64,000 bases of DNA from Chionoecetes opilio (taxonomy: Eukaryota; Arthropoda; Malacostraca; Decapoda; Majidae), in contig JACEEZ010001127.1 in the NCBI GenBank assembly GCA_016584305.1, forward strand, positions 44,291 to 108,290. The letters are read 5' to 3'. The position numbers were made by a program, and so were the translations under genes. The first letter of the stretch is position 1, and the number at the start of each line of letters is the position of its first letter. Positions 1 through 11,179 of this stretch are shown here, one piece after another. Under the pieces are notes generated by a model, which did not search any database, was not told where the DNA came from, and saw only the letters and a list, made by a program, of their open reading frames with translations.

Positions 1-73
1 ATTTCTCTCTTAAAGGTGTCCAGGTCCCATCAGGGTGCTGTGTGACTATGTAGAGAGGGAAAAGAGGGCCACG

Positions 74-470
74 TCATCCTTCAGCATAGACCTTGTCCGA
101 CCTGCTTACTCTTCGTCTTTGGTGTTGGCGACTGAACAGGGGCTTTTTTGGGTTTTTTTTAATTTGGGTCTGGATGGATTTGTGTAGCATTGTCAACACT
201 GACTTCTTGTATGTCTCATATGCTTCTTGCCAACAGGCTCTACTGTGCGGACTGTGTTGACAACGGATGTGTCGAGACTTTCCGTGTGTAAAGTGCCAGG
301 AGTTGGGGTGCCCATCCTTAAATGGGTTTCCCATCTCACTGATGACCTGGATAAGGTCCACAGTTTGTTTTCTGGATAGTCTCGGGGTAGATAGACCCTC
401 CTCGTGATGGTACTGGTCTTTGCCATTAAAGGCGAATCTTGTTTTCATAAAGATTTTTTCTAAGTGAAAA
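74..470 (-). pseudogene. Decayed transposon-type protein fragment
   Basis: Two overlapping minus-strand frames together read as one broken protein. One frame holds LSRKQTVDLIQVISEMGNPF and ends in PLFSRQHQ; the other frame supplies the middle part (SVVNTVRTVEP). The pattern 'LSR-Q-T-L-Q-I-EMGNPF' followed by 'NNLPLF-RP'-like text recurs in many invertebrate genomes in uncharacterised repeat-borne proteins. I recognise the pattern but cannot assign a function. At least two frameshifts break it, so it is a relic or a poorly sequenced copy. There is no partner gene nearby. Confidence 0.4.
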
Positions 471-519
471 TTAGCCGTTATCACAAAAATGGTTCATAGA
501 GGCTTCTGAGTAATTGGAT

Positions 520-865
520 CGTTTGTCTCCCCTCTCAAAATCATAGCTAGGACCCTGTAGAATGCCTGAACAAAATTTGGTGCTTTTATCCGGCATGTCC
601 CCATCCTCTTGAAATCTGGTCCTTAGCGGCCGGACTAGGTAGACCGCACGCTATAGTGCAAATGTCCCGGTAGACCGCACGCTATAGTAGCACCGCTCAG
701 GGGCTTTGTTGCCGCGAAAGGAAGGGTACTGTCGAAAGTATTTTGGGTTAGAGCGTTAGAGGTTCCCAGCCTCATAATAACATCCTTATTGAGTCAGGAA
801 CCTGTTACAACGCCCAAAAACACAGAAAACGAAAAAAAGTTTATCTGAGTAATTAGAATACCAAT
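520..865. other. No gene seen; small direct repeat
   Basis: I see no coding signal. A 20-base phrase, gtagaccgcacgctatagt with its preceding g, occurs twice about 40 bases apart near 631-690. The remainder is unremarkable. Confidence 0.3.
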
Positions 866-1159
866 CAGGGGCCAGATCCAGCAAACACATACGCCGGCGT
901 ATGTCAGCGTAAGTCTGAGATACTCCTCTTTCAAAAACTTTCTTGGATCAGGAGCTACATCTGCGCCAAGTCGATGACGTCACAACGCCAGATTTTTCCC
1001 CCTCGGGGGCAAGTCTGCGCCCACCCTCCCTGTCTGGATCCAGAAAAAACGTACTTACTCCATTTCCGTGGACGTCACAGGGCCAATATTATGGTGTAGA
1101 TTTACACCACCTCATCGAGGAGGTGTTAAGCCCCGGCGTATCTCATATATATAAATAAA

Positions 1160-2100
1160 ACGTCATTTATCTTTCCAAATAGACGTTACCAACCTGGGTA
1201 AGGGATTGAAATATAAGCCTATTGGTAGTCGGCAAGGGCGGCGTGTGTTTACAAATGTTTAGGGAACCAAAAGCCTTGGTAAGGGAGGCCGCCTCGGCCC
1301 GTAGGGACTTGCCTTCGTGTTTTTTTTTGTATTGGGTTCGTTATTGGGCAGCACCAGTTTTTTTTTTTAGACACTAGGGAGTCCTGTGACAGAATTGTTG
1401 TGGAAACGAGGAGTGGATCCGCGACTAGATTAATGTTGTTCACTATATCTAATTTGGACGTTTTGAATGAAACTTTTGTTCTGATGCCTCCCTCATGACT
1501 TGCACTATGGTTAGTCACTCAAGAACGCTTGACCCTCATTGCCCCTGAATGTAAGTTAGGTCCGTTTGCTAGCCTTTAATGGTACAAACATCCGAACGGA
1601 AGGAATCTTGCACGTCGGAGAATGTTCCATTTTTTTAGTCGCGAAGTTCCTATAAGCGACATTACAATTTATTTATTAACATAACAGACCCAAATTAATA
1701 TTTAAACAGCTTTAAACCCATGTTTGTGATCAGGGACGAATATCGGGGTTAGTTTAGTCAAGGTATTTAGCGATTGGGGAGTGGGTTTTAAACAGTTACG
1801 TAACAATTCATGTATTGAAAATGAAAGTGTATTTTAAAATATTTGGACAAGCGAAAAATTTGTCCAGTAACGAAATACTTTAAATCTTTCATTTGCACCT
1901 ATTGCAAGTGGAACTCGCCGAAAACTTTTGTGTCGGCAAGTCGGCTGTTGGCAAGACTTCTTGGTTGGTGTTTCAGTTATAATGGACGATAACGGGCGGG
2001 GGTCACTCCCCGCCGTTACCACATGCGTTTTCTATATATTTTTTTTGTTTAGTATCTGTACAGTATTAATGCATTTCTGCATAACCTTTACAACTTATGG
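1160..2100. other. AT-rich interval without recognisable genes
   Basis: Only short open frames occur here, with no family resemblance. It lies between the left CAGGGG end and the first TIR element. Confidence 0.4.
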
Positions 2101-2104
2101 TATT

Positions 2105-2622
2105 ATTCTAGTGTTTGCCCATACTCCCCCTCTCCCCCCCCCAAAACAAGCTTGGGACCTGGGGGAATGCAGGATATATGGCTGGGTTTACAAAATTGCG
2201 TCGCAACCACATTCTTTTTGAGTTATGGAAATTATAAAAATTCTCTAGATTTAGGGAAAATTCATTGGATTTCTTCTGAGTCCAGAGACGTGGGGAACCC
2301 TGACGATCCTCACAGAATGATAAACTGAAGTGTTTGAGAAACCCCCCCAACCCCCGCTAGGAGGTTAGGTTAGGTTAGATTTGGTTAGGTTAGGTTAGGT
2401 TATGGGTTTGGGTCAAGCCCCCGCTAGGTTTGGGTTTAATTTTGGTTAGGCAAATTTCATTAGATATAAGGAAATTACCCTAGATTGGGAAATTTTTAAA
2501 ACCCCCTAAACAACTCTTAAATTACGTTTTTCCCGATAATTTGTTCCCACCCGAAAACCCCCCCATTCCACAGGTGCCCAAACTTGTTTGGGGGAAGTGG
2601 GAGAGTATGGCAAACACTAGAA
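2105..2622. mobile_element. TIR element, copy A
   Basis: It starts TTCTAGTGTTTGCCCATACT and ends in the inverted form, ...ggcaaacactagaa. The inverted similarity runs about 45-50 bases and includes a conserved 'caagcttggg / cccaaacttgt' stretch. It is internally AT-rich with a TTAGG-like block (2363-2400). No protein is visible. A second copy lies at 2974-3581, so it behaves as a MITE-like family. The superfamily is undetermined because no clear duplication was found. Confidence 0.5.
2360..2405 (+). repeat. TTAGG-type repeats
   Basis: Repeated GGTTAGGTTAGG text, the arthropod telomere motif, interrupted by 'atttgg'. It lies inside TIR element copy A and recurs at the equivalent place in copy B (about 3247-3355), so it is part of the element and not evidence of a chromosome end. 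Confidence 0.6.
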
Positions 2623-2804
2623 TTTTACCAAACTTATATACATATTGTAGAAATGATTATTTTTTGTCTTAAGAACTAATACTCATACAGCCCCCAACCT
2701 CCCCTTCCAGAGGCCCCCAACCATATAGGAGGTTTGGTTGGGTTTCATAATCTCCCGGGGGTCGAGGGGGCGAGCCTCACGTTAGGAATTTTTGTTCTAT
2801 CATC

Positions 2805-2965
2805 TAAAAAACAAATTTTAGGCAAAAAAGTCAGAAATTGACCGCCCCCATCCTCGTCCCTTTTGACCAAAAGCACAAATTTTAGGAAGGCAAAAAAAGT
2901 TAGTCGCAGAAAATGACCGCGCAGTCCTCGTCCATTTTGACCAAAAGCACTAATTTTAGGCAAGA
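2805..2965 (+). repeat. About 80-bp satellite, left block
   Basis: At least two units share 'gaccgcgcagtcctcgtcc', 'ttttgaccaaaagcac' and 'aattttaggcaa'. The array is interrupted by TIR element copy B and resumes at about 3586. A lone related monomer occurs at about 36912-36985 on the opposite strand. Confidence 0.6.
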
Positions 2966-2973
2966 AAACGGTA

Positions 2974-3199
2974 TTCTAGTGTTTCCCCTACTCCCCCTCT
3001 CCCACAAAACAAGCTTGGGGACCTGGGGGAGTGCGGGATATTGGCTGGGGTACAAAATGTGCGTCGCAACCACATAGTTTTGAGTTAGGGGTGGGTTTAA
3101 AAAAAAACCCTAGATTAGGGAAAAATTAATTGGATTTCTTCTGAGTCCAGAGACGTGTAAACTTGACGATCCTCACAGAATGATGACCGAAGTGTCGAG

Positions 3200-3244
<45 letters not shown>

Positions 3245-3581
3245 CTAGGAGGTTAGGTTAGGTTATATTTGGGTTTGGTTAGGGTAGGGTTTTATTTGGT
3301 TTAGGTTAGGTTAGATCTGGTTAGGTTAGGTTAGATTTAGGTTAGGTTAGGGATTAGTTTTATCGGTGGTCAAGCCCCCCGCTAGGTTAGGTTAATTTTT
3401 GGTTAGGAAATTTCTCTAGATATAAGGAAATTTCCTTAGATCTAGGGAGTTTGTCTCCTCTACACAATTCTTAATTTACGTGTCTCCGACGCATTATTTG
3501 CTCCCCACCGAAAACCCCGCATTCCCACAGGTGCCCAAACTTGCTTGGGGTTTGTGGGAGAGTATGGGGCAAACACTAGAA
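2974..3581. mobile_element. TIR element, copy B, inside the 80-bp satellite
   Basis: Same family as 2105-2622: it starts ttctagtgtttcccctac and ends caaacactagaa. The interior aligns with copy A, including 'gagtccagagacgtg' and 'cgatcctcacagaatgat'. It splits the satellite, whose phrases resume immediately after 3581. A 42-base poly-C run near 3202-3243 replaces a short C-run of copy A. Confidence 0.5.
3202..3243 (+). repeat. Poly-C homopolymer, about 42 nt
   Basis: An uninterrupted C run inside TIR element copy B. The corresponding place in copy A has only about seven C residues before 'aacccccgctagg'. The exact length is probably unreliable in long-read consensus. Confidence 0.6.
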
Positions 3582-3585
3582 ATTA

Positions 3586-3882
3586 CCGGAAAAACTAGTC
3601 AGTGTTCAGAAAATGACCGCGCAAGGGCCTCGTCCATTTTTTTCCAAAAGCACTAATTTTAGGCAAGGAAAATCTAGTCAGGTTTTCAGAAAATGACCCG
3701 CGCAGTCCTCGTCCATTTTTATCAAAAGCACTAATTTTACCCAAAGGAAAAAATAGTCAGTGTCTCAGAAAATGACCGCGCAGTTTCCCCGTCCATTTTT
3801 AAACCAAAGCACTAATTTTAGGCAAGGAAAATCTAGTCAAGTGTTTCGAAAATGGGCCGCCCGCAGTCCTGTTCATTTTTAC
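3586..3882 (+). repeat. About 80-bp satellite, right block
   Basis: Roughly four units, each with 'tagtcagtgt', 'cagaaaatgaccgcgca', 'cgtccattttt' and 'agcactaattttaggcaa'. Unit boundaries drift through homopolymer length changes. Confidence 0.6.
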
Positions 3883-4238
3883 CGGTATCTTTCCCTTAAT
3901 ATCCTACTAACTAACCATTACCTTTGGCGAGAGTTCCCGGATTGTGTCAGGACGAGAATTTCGGTAGACGGGAGTACCAGGTACCGTTCTCATTATCCCT
4001 GAATGAATACGATTAGGTCACTCAGATGTCTGCCTCTTAACGTCCCTTTAATTATATGATTATATAATTCTCAACCATGATGTATGCCCCTTTTTTGTCC
4101 CTGAATTATTAGGTTAATCAGGATGGCTGGCCCATTATTGCCCTCGAAATATTTATCAAAAGTTAATCAGGATGTCTGCGCCTTAAATCATTGCCTCCAA
4201 ATTGTTTATTTCTTTGGGCAATCTGTAAATGTCAATGG

Positions 4239-4440
4239 TACTCCTTAGTGTAGGGGAAGCACGCTCGGTTCACAACCGAGAAGTTTCCCCGGGGTTTGAT
4301 CCCCGGGTGGAGCGGAAACAGTTGTTTTCCTTAAAACCCGAGCCCCTGTCCCACCCAGCAGTGAATGGGTACGGGTGTTAGCCGGGGGTTTTTTAAACCC
4401 GCCTCCCGGGGTGCTGGCTTCGGCCAATACTATAAGCACT
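4239..4440 (+). repeat. tRNA-Val-derived SINE, truncated
   Basis: It begins with a tRNA-like head: A-box-like 'tagtgtaggggaagcac', anticodon arm 'cggttcacaaccga' (anticodon CAC or AAC, valine-like) and B-box-like 'gggtttgatccccgggtgga'. The SINE body 'cccagcagtgaatgggta' and 'gttagccgggggttt' follows, ending in 'cggccaatactataagcact'. The same family occurs complete at 52676-52962 and inverted at 51795-52106. RNA polymerase III promoter function is inferred from the family only. Confidence 0.75.
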
Positions 4441-5683
4441 AAGCAAGACAGCTCTCTAGGGTAGTCTGGCGAGGGGAGCTGTCTGGTTACAGCAGAGATC
4501 CATCTCAGCTGCGTCAATAACTGACAAAATTCTTCAAACATCCCTCACAAACATCAATCAGGGACCCTTCCTTATCGCTTTAAACAGGATACATCGATTT
4601 GTTGTGTCAAGCCAGATGCCAGCTGAGTAATCAGCTGATTAATGTTTGTAAACATTATTTATCTCGTGGGAGCCTTGTGATTTTGGTGATAGATCTGAAT
4701 AGATAATATAAACACTGCTGTGATTCGCTATTAGCGAGGATAACGTCATTGTATTCGCCAGCCAATCAGCTGTTCTGTGGAGATACTCCGAGATACTCCT
4801 CCTTGCGCCCGGCGTAAAATCCATCTCGGCGGATTATTCAAACAGCCTCGGCGCAAGAGGGGGCGAGGGTTTCGCCCGGAGTAAGCATTTACGCCATACT
4901 TACGCCGCTTGACTTACGCTTTTTTGCTGGATCTTGCCCCTGGTTATGTTCTGAAAAGTGTTCCTACCTGGGGGACAATGAGACCCCTTACCTTAAGTAC
5001 TAATATCCGCCCTGCAGAAGGGGACCAGGTGTGTCCCTGAGTTACTGCAAACATTCATAATAACCTCAGAAATTAAATGGAACCTATTACCAGACCTTTT
5101 AAGGTTACTGACTCACCACTAAGTTCAAACTAAAAAAAATGTATACAACTCGTTCTGAAAAATGTAAGTATTTTTATACAATTTTTTCTCCTTCATCATT
5201 TTTTATCCGATCTTTACATATGAGTTATCAATGGATAGCTGGATAAAAAACGAAGAGAAGTATGGTGGAACTTTTTGTTTATGTCAATTACGAACATGGC
5301 ACTATAAAAAAAAAAGTGTTTCAAACATAATTTTTTTGGATATTTTTCAATATTTTAAGATTTTTTATTTCTCAGTGATAAACAAAAAAAAAAAAAAAAA
5401 AGACCATAAAATCTTTCTCTTAAGTAGAAGAGTTAATGGTTAAAAAACAAAAGATGCATCAATAATCCTAAGAGTTGAAAGCAATTTAAACCACCCGAAT
5501 TTTCCTCTTTTTTTCGCACTTTTACTATTTGGCCAAAACCTATTAGGTTATCTGAATGAAACTTATGTTTTAAAGTCTTTATTTAGCCTTTAATAACTCA
5601 TTAAATTTGCAGCAAGATCCATCAGTAAACAAGATTTAGGGTGGGCGGTCCCCTTAATCCCAAACACTCCCTTCCTCCCTTGG
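4441..5683. other. AT-rich interval, no gene
   Basis: It contains the right CAGGGG end (4942), poly-A and poly-T runs, and short open frames without recognisable similarity. Confidence 0.4.
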
Positions 5684-6126
5684 TATAGTCAATTCAAGAA
5701 CACTAGAGCCACATGCCCCTCCCACGAGGTGGAGCTTGTCATATCCTGATTTTCTCTTGATTGGGTGATGGCGTGATGGAGGGTTTGCCGTCAAAATGTA
5801 CACTAAACACTTCCCCACCCCCTGTGGTTCCCTTCCCCACTCCAGATAACGGTCTGATCTCCCAGGCTCCCAACATCCCTTTGTTAATCCCTTAATTTGG
5901 GCCTTGACTCCTTTCTTTCCCTCCTAGAAGAAAGGGATCCTGTCCTTTCTTCAACTTGTTTTTGCTATTATGAGACCCGTATGCACACAAAAGTAAAATA
6001 CAACCCTTGTTGAATTATTATAGTTAGGGTGAAATTCACGTGGCAACAGCGCTAGGTGTTCGCGTCTCTCACCTGTGACCTGAAATATCGTCTGGGTCGC
6101 GAGCCGCAGGTAATTCTCTCTCTCTC

Positions 6127-6186
<60 letters not shown>

Positions 6187-6315
6187 CTCTTCTCTCTCTC
6201 TCTCTCCTCTCTCTCTTCTCTCTCTCTCTCTCTCCCCTCTCTCTCTCTCTCTCTCTCTCCTCTCCGTCTGTCTCTCTGTCTCTCTGCTTCTCTCTCCTCT
6301 CTCTCTCTCTCTCTC

Positions 6316-6351
<36 letters not shown>

Positions 6352-6820
6352 TCTCTTCTTCTCTCCTCTATCTCTCTCCTCTTCTCTCTCTCCCTCTCCC
6401 TCATCTCTCTCTACTCCTTCTTCTCTCCTCTCTCTCTCTCATTCGATGTGTGACGGACCTGTTATATCGCCTCTTCATCGGGAAGCTCGTAGTCTTCGCT
6501 TGGGGCAGGTCATTGGTTACTTGTTTCCTCTGTCCTCATTTCCTCTCCCTCCTCCTCACTCGATTAACGAACCTTATAACTCAGAAAAGACCTTTTAATT
6601 CCCTATATCCGTTATGGAGAGCTCTTTGGAGGAAAAATTATCATTAAGCGAGACCCTCAAAGCAAATATATGGTTGTGTTTTTAAAAAATAACGAAGGAC
6701 TGTAGGATGCCCGATTTCCACTGAATTTTTTCAGCCAATAAGAGACCATAGCGAAGCTGGCCTGGCATGCTCCTCCTCGGGGGAGGAGAGTTTGGCTCTA
6801 AGGTTCTTGAATTGAATATA
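5684..6820. mobile_element. Possible inverted-repeat element flanking a TC tract
   Basis: 'tcaattcaagaacactagag' at about 5688 is matched inverted at about 6796-6815 ('ctctaaggttcttgaattga'). Both are followed by similar 'cccctccc / ggggaggag' text. No duplication was identified, so the boundary is uncertain. Confidence 0.3.
6115..6442 (+). repeat. (TC)n microsatellite
   Basis: A long TC tract with interspersed CC, CG and TTC. The apparent Ser-Leu or Arg-Glu open frames are artefacts of this repeat. Confidence 0.9.
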
Positions 6821-6925
6821 GCCACCCGTGCATTTGTACGTCTGGCAGCGTATCTTCCATAGACAGTTTTCGAAGATTATAATATAGATATGATATGGCA
6901 GTAGGATTCATGACTTTCCTGTAGT

Positions 6926-7567
6926 TAGAGCTGGGCACTAAATACATTGAATGTATTTAAATACTAAATACTAAATACATGGGAGAAATGTATTTAAATA
7001 CTAAATACTAAATACATTTTACGAATGTATTTAAATACTAAATACATCAATTGAATTTAAATACATTTGTAAATACATTTTAAATGCACACAAATTTTAA
7101 CATGTCCGAAAAAAATGGATTTCCTTAGATTTTTGGTTTTCTTATAAATTTCCTTCTCAGGCCTAAATTGCCTAAATATACGGAAATTTCCTTGAAAGTG
7201 GAAACATGGGTTCAATGTACCATCAGGATTGCCAGATAGTTGGGCGGGTTTATGGCCAAATTAATTGATAAAAAAAGTATTTACATTTTTATATTTATTT
7301 AAATACTGTTATGAGTATTTAAATACAATGTATTTAGATACTCATAAAAGTATTTAAATACTGTATTTAAATACATGACAACCAATGTATTTATATACAT
7401 CATAGGATTCATGACTTTCCTGTAGTCAGAGCTGGGCACTAAATACATTGAATGTATTTAAATACTAAATACTAAATACATGGGAGAAATGTATGTCATA
7501 TATCCATAAATACATTTCTAAATACACAAATGTATTTAAATACGTATTTAAATACTGCCCAGCTCTG
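6926..7567. mobile_element. hAT-type MITE with 8-bp TSD
   Basis: The ends are TAGAGCTGGGCACTAAATAC and the inverted ...gcccagctctg. The 8-bp direct repeat cctgtagt lies at 6918-6925 and 7568-7575. Subterminal text is dominated by repeated 'tatttaaatac', a pattern of many transposase-site-like motifs. A stretch including the left end and its flank ('gattcatgactttcctgtag') is repeated internally at about 7406, a local tandem duplication. No coding capacity, so it is non-autonomous. Confidence 0.75.
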
Positions 7568-7747
7568 CCTGTAGTTATACTCTACGAGTCTACATGAATG
7601 ACAAGAATAGTATACCCCACTATTTTTTACGTTATTAATTATCCAGTAGTAGACACATTCAAGTATTGAGGGTATTGCATTTATATATGCCAAAAATGTG
7701 ATTAATATGGAGATTGAAATATATGTGATATTCTTATGGATCATTTA

Positions 7748-8336
7748 TCTATAATAATATAAGCGAAAGTGTGTGTGTGTGTGTCCGCGATAGGTTCCGC
7801 CCCCAGTGACGCAATCCCATCATATGGCACAGTTTTGGAACCAGGTTGACCAGAGGCACATTTTAAGCCCACTTATGGGATGATCCGATCACTTTTATTT
7901 TATTGTTATTTTTAGTAGCCTATTAGCGAGAATTGTGAAAAAAGAATGTGGGTTGCGAGAATTGAGGAAACCTTGATGTAGGGTGATGGGTAATGGGTGA
8001 GTGAATGGGTGGGGTGATGGGTAATGGGTGTGGGGTGATGGGTGAGTGAATGGGTTGGGGGTGATGGGTGATGGGTGAGGAAATAGGTGGGGGGTGATGG
8101 GTAATGGGTGAGTGAATGGGTGAGTGAATGGGTGGGGGGTGATGGGTAATGGGTGAGTGAATGGGTAATGGGTGAGTGAATGGGTTGGGGGTGATATGAA
8201 TGGGGTTAATACATACATTTCTACATCCATGATTCAGGAAAGTTAGAAGGGGCTATCTGGAGAGTCTGTGTTTGGTGGGTCAAGCCAAGGTGGAAGCTAG
8301 CCAAAAAGTCCGCCCGGAGGGCGGCTTTGCGGCTAG
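7748..8336 (+). mobile_element. Short non-autonomous Helitron
   Basis: It starts TCTATAATAATATAAGCGAA followed by 'gtgtgtgtgtgtccgcgatagg' type text, a common Helitron 5' end. It ends with a GC hairpin (ccgcccggagggcgg, 8310-8324) a few bases before CTAG at 8333-8336. The flanking bases are A (7747) and T (8337), the expected AT insertion site with no target duplication. It carries a minisatellite at about 7979-8200 and no protein. Confidence 0.7.
7979..8200 (+). repeat. G-rich minisatellite inside the Helitron
   Basis: Repeated 'gggtgatgggtaatgggtga' and 'gtgaatgggtggggg' text. The proline-, histidine- and threonine-rich open frame on the minus strand is a repeat artefact. Confidence 0.8.
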
Positions 8337-8575
8337 TGATAATATAAAAGTAACTTCATGACTGTACTGAGAGTGATTGTTATATGGAGATATTAATTAA
8401 GAAAGAAAGAATAGTCACCCATGGTGCCCGCAGTAGAGAACGGAAAAAATGTAAAAATACAAGTTCATGGTAACTCGGCCCTCTGCGTCTATGCCCCTAT
8501 TGCTACTGAGGTGATTGGTAATGAAGTAAAATGATCCCCAAGACATTTCGGTCTCAAGTCATATGAGACTCAAGC

Positions 8576-10327
8576 CAATGGGGAGAATTCTGAAAAGCTA
8601 ACGCCACCAGATGTCTCTCGCGCTCTCATTTCTTCTGCACTTTTAGGCTGAATTATCTATCATTTACCGTAAATTCCTTGTACTTTTTCGGGGCATATCA
8701 GAATTACACTTCAATATAATAACTGATACAGTTCACAATAAAAATGTAGTTTATAATTTTCTTTTTCTGTGCAGGATAAGAATATTAGCAAAACAAAGAA
8801 TACTTGAAAACTCTCATCTTTAAAAATCGTCTTTGCATGATAACATTGCAAGTTTAAGCAGAATGAGGCTTCCGGAAATTTCTGTTTGTATTTAAACATT
8901 AGCTGAGTACCTGTTTTGGGCGTGTCAGTCTCGTGACGAAAATTTAACAAAGAAGTAATTTAAGTGCTTGGCACCTCAGCGACAGTCCTGTATCCAATAC
9001 TGTTGAAACTTTTGTTTACTAAAAACAAGCGGGAGTGCCACGTTCTCCTACCTCCACCTCAATCACCTTCCCTTTGATGTCCTCATCAAAGGTGCTCATC
9101 TTCGTCGCATTAGCCTTTGAGCCTATGTTGGGTGACAACCCGCTACCACGGGACACTGGGCTAGTGTGACATCCGGGTTAACACAGTTACCTTCTTCAGG
9201 TTTCCCCAGGTTCCCATTTATCGACCAACCCCGAAAATAAGGATGAACAGCTGGTTGGGCTAGCCGCCGACTGTCCTGACCCGGATTTGATCCTGGACCC
9301 GTGGATTCATATAGCTAGGCACGATAGCCACTACACTACGGAAGCGTTTCTGTTACAGAGCTAGTTACTGTTTAGTTACTGTAGGGCTGTTACACCGCCT
9401 ATGTCCTCTGGTTTATCCTATGTCAACAGGTTTATACGTTGGAGGAAGAAAACTAAATCAGTCGGTGCGAAACAGGGAGTCTTTAAAGACAATCAAAAGA
9501 CAAAGACTTCGGTAGAGGGAGAATTGACGTTTGGAGAAACGTGGGTTGTTTTCTGGAGGACAAGGAAAGAAGAGGAAACAAAATCGTAATTAGGAATCAG
9601 GATATGGGGGTAAATAAGAAAATGTTCTCGGAGGCAGAGAACTTGAAGTTCAGAGCACGAAATAAGGAGACGAAAGTCCGGTATGTGGGAGCGGATGCCG
9701 TGAATATTCCAGTAGAGGACAGACAGTGTGAAGAGATCAGCGGGTGATGATAGTTAGGATGACAGCCTCTGGGGTTGAGGGGTTAGGATTATCAGGGATG
9801 TGAGGTAAGGGAGCGGCGGCCAGCAGGTGCTGGTGGAGCTGAGCTGAGTCCCTTCGACTCCCTCGCGGTGTGAGGACCACAGCAAAGTGAGTGATAACAG
9901 ATCCTGACCTCGGGATGGTTTCTGTGGAGATGCTGAACGCCACACTGTGTTTTGGTGAAATTTTCGTCGAAAGAGAGACTGACACACCCAAAACAGGTAC
10001 TCAGCGAATGCTTATATACAAGTAGATATTTCCTGAAGCCTCATTCTGCTTGAACTTGCAGAGTTTTCATGAAAAGACGATTTTTAAAGATTGAGTTTTC
10101 AAGTATTCTATTTTTTGCCAATATTTTCATCAAGTGCAGAAAATGAAAATGATAAACTACATTTTTATGAAGAACTGTTTTATTTATTGTATTGAAGTGT
10201 AAATCTGATATGCCCCGAAAATGTACAAGGAATTTACGGTAAATGATAGATCATTCAGGCTCAAAGGGCAGAAGAAGTGAGGACGTGAGAGACATCTGGC
10301 GGGGTTAGCTTTGAAAACTCCTCATTG
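8576..10327. mobile_element. Element with about 370-bp terminal inverted repeats
   Basis: 8576-8945 is matched in inverse by about 9955-10327. Shared text includes 'tttaccgtaaattccttgta', 'tctgatatgccccgaaaatg' (inverse) and 'gtacctgttttgggcgtgtc'. The arms are diverged by perhaps 10-15% with indels. The 1-kb interior holds a tRNA-derived SINE and open sequence without a recognisable protein. No clear target duplication. It could be a foldback element or two opposed copies of one repeat. Confidence 0.55.
9060..9346 (-). repeat. tRNA-derived SINE
   Basis: On the minus strand the head reads tccgtagtgtagtggctatc then a B-box-like ggtccaggatcaaatccggg. The body, in plus orientation 'gtgctcatcttcgtcgcatt ... 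gggctagtgtgac', recurs at about 13982-14180 and 50640-50775. It lies in the interior of the 8576-10327 element. Confidence 0.6.
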
Positions 10328-10486
10328 GGTACCAAGTCAAAGTGTAACCTAGCCAACCTGGACCTTGTCCAACTTGTACCCTAGTCATCCCGTCACCTGG
10401 GCAATCCGTCACCAAGCGATCCGTCCTGAAGCCGCGTTTAGCCGCAAGCTCTGGCGGCTTGAGACCTGCCTCAGCCAGGCCCGCCT

Positions 10487-11175
10487 AGCCAAGTGCAATT
10501 TTTTCGAAGTGCATTTTTTTCAAAGTGCAATTTTTTTCGAAGTGCAATTTTTTCGAAATGTATTTTTTTCGAAGTGCATTTTTTTCAAAGTGCATTTTTT
10601 TCGAAGTACTTTTTTTCGAAATGCATTTATTTCGATGTGCATTTTTTTTCGAAGTGCATTTTTTCGAAGTGCATTTTTTTCGAAGTGCATTTTTTTCGAA
10701 GTGCATTTTTTTCGAAGTGTAATTATTTGGAAGGGCTTTTTTTTTGGAAGATGTGTTTTTTTCGAAGTGCATTTACTATTTCGAAGTGCATTTATTTTTA
10801 ATTGCATTTTTTTTGCAAGTGCAAAAAACACGGGCGCTTTGTTAGCCCGTGTGCTTCCCCCCAAAAGGGAGCCCAATAGAAAACAACAACAAGTACATTT
10901 TTTTGCAAGTGCATTTTTTCCAAGTGCATTTTTTTCCAAGTGCATATTTTTCCAAGAGCATATTTTTCGAAGTGCATTTCTTTAAAGTCCATTTTTTAAA
11001 GTCCATTTATTTCGAAGTGCATTTATTTGAAGTGCATTTATTTCGAGGTGCATTTATTTCGAGATGCTTGTCTTTGAAGTGCATTTATTTCGAAATGCAT
11101 TTATTTGAAGTAGATTTATTTGAAGTGCATTATTTGAAGTGCATTTATTTCGAAGTGCAATTTTTTCGAAGAAGA
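10487..11175 (+). repeat. TTCGAA array (gaagtgcatttttttc units)
   Basis: About 35 units of roughly 17-19 bases, consensus ttcgaagtgcattttttt. Variants are 'ttcaaagtgcaa' in the left part and 'tttatttgaagtgca' in the right part. About 10815-10895 is a non-repeat spacer containing 'acgggcgctttgttagcccgtg', a small inverted repeat. All long open frames here (FEVHFF or FEKNAL repeats) come from the array. Two adjacent copies of the same unit occur in another element at about 44552-44577 and 46894-46920. Confidence 0.85.
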
Positions 11176-11179
11176 AGGG

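Larger units (their letters stand above)
866..4942. mobile_element. Inverted-end pair, possible composite DNA transposon
   Basis: The left end CAGGGGCCAGATCCAGCAAA (from 866) is matched in inverted orientation at 4942 (reverse complement CAGGGGCAAGATCCAGCAAA). Both ends are followed by related 'gcgtaagt' and 'gagatactcct' text. CAGGGG-type ends are typical of hAT-like elements. I could not find a target-site duplication, and the interval contains other nested repeats, so the two ends may belong to separate copies. Confidence 0.35.

Noticed and set aside
2360..3355. A true telomere
   Set aside because: TTAGG units are few, degenerate and inside two copies of the same TIR element.
6056..6598. 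180-codon Ser/Leu-rich open frame and opposite Arg/Glu-rich frame
   Set aside because: Both are translations of the (TC)n microsatellite.
10487..11175. CRISPR array
   Set aside because: Units are contiguous without unique spacers, and the genome is eukaryotic.
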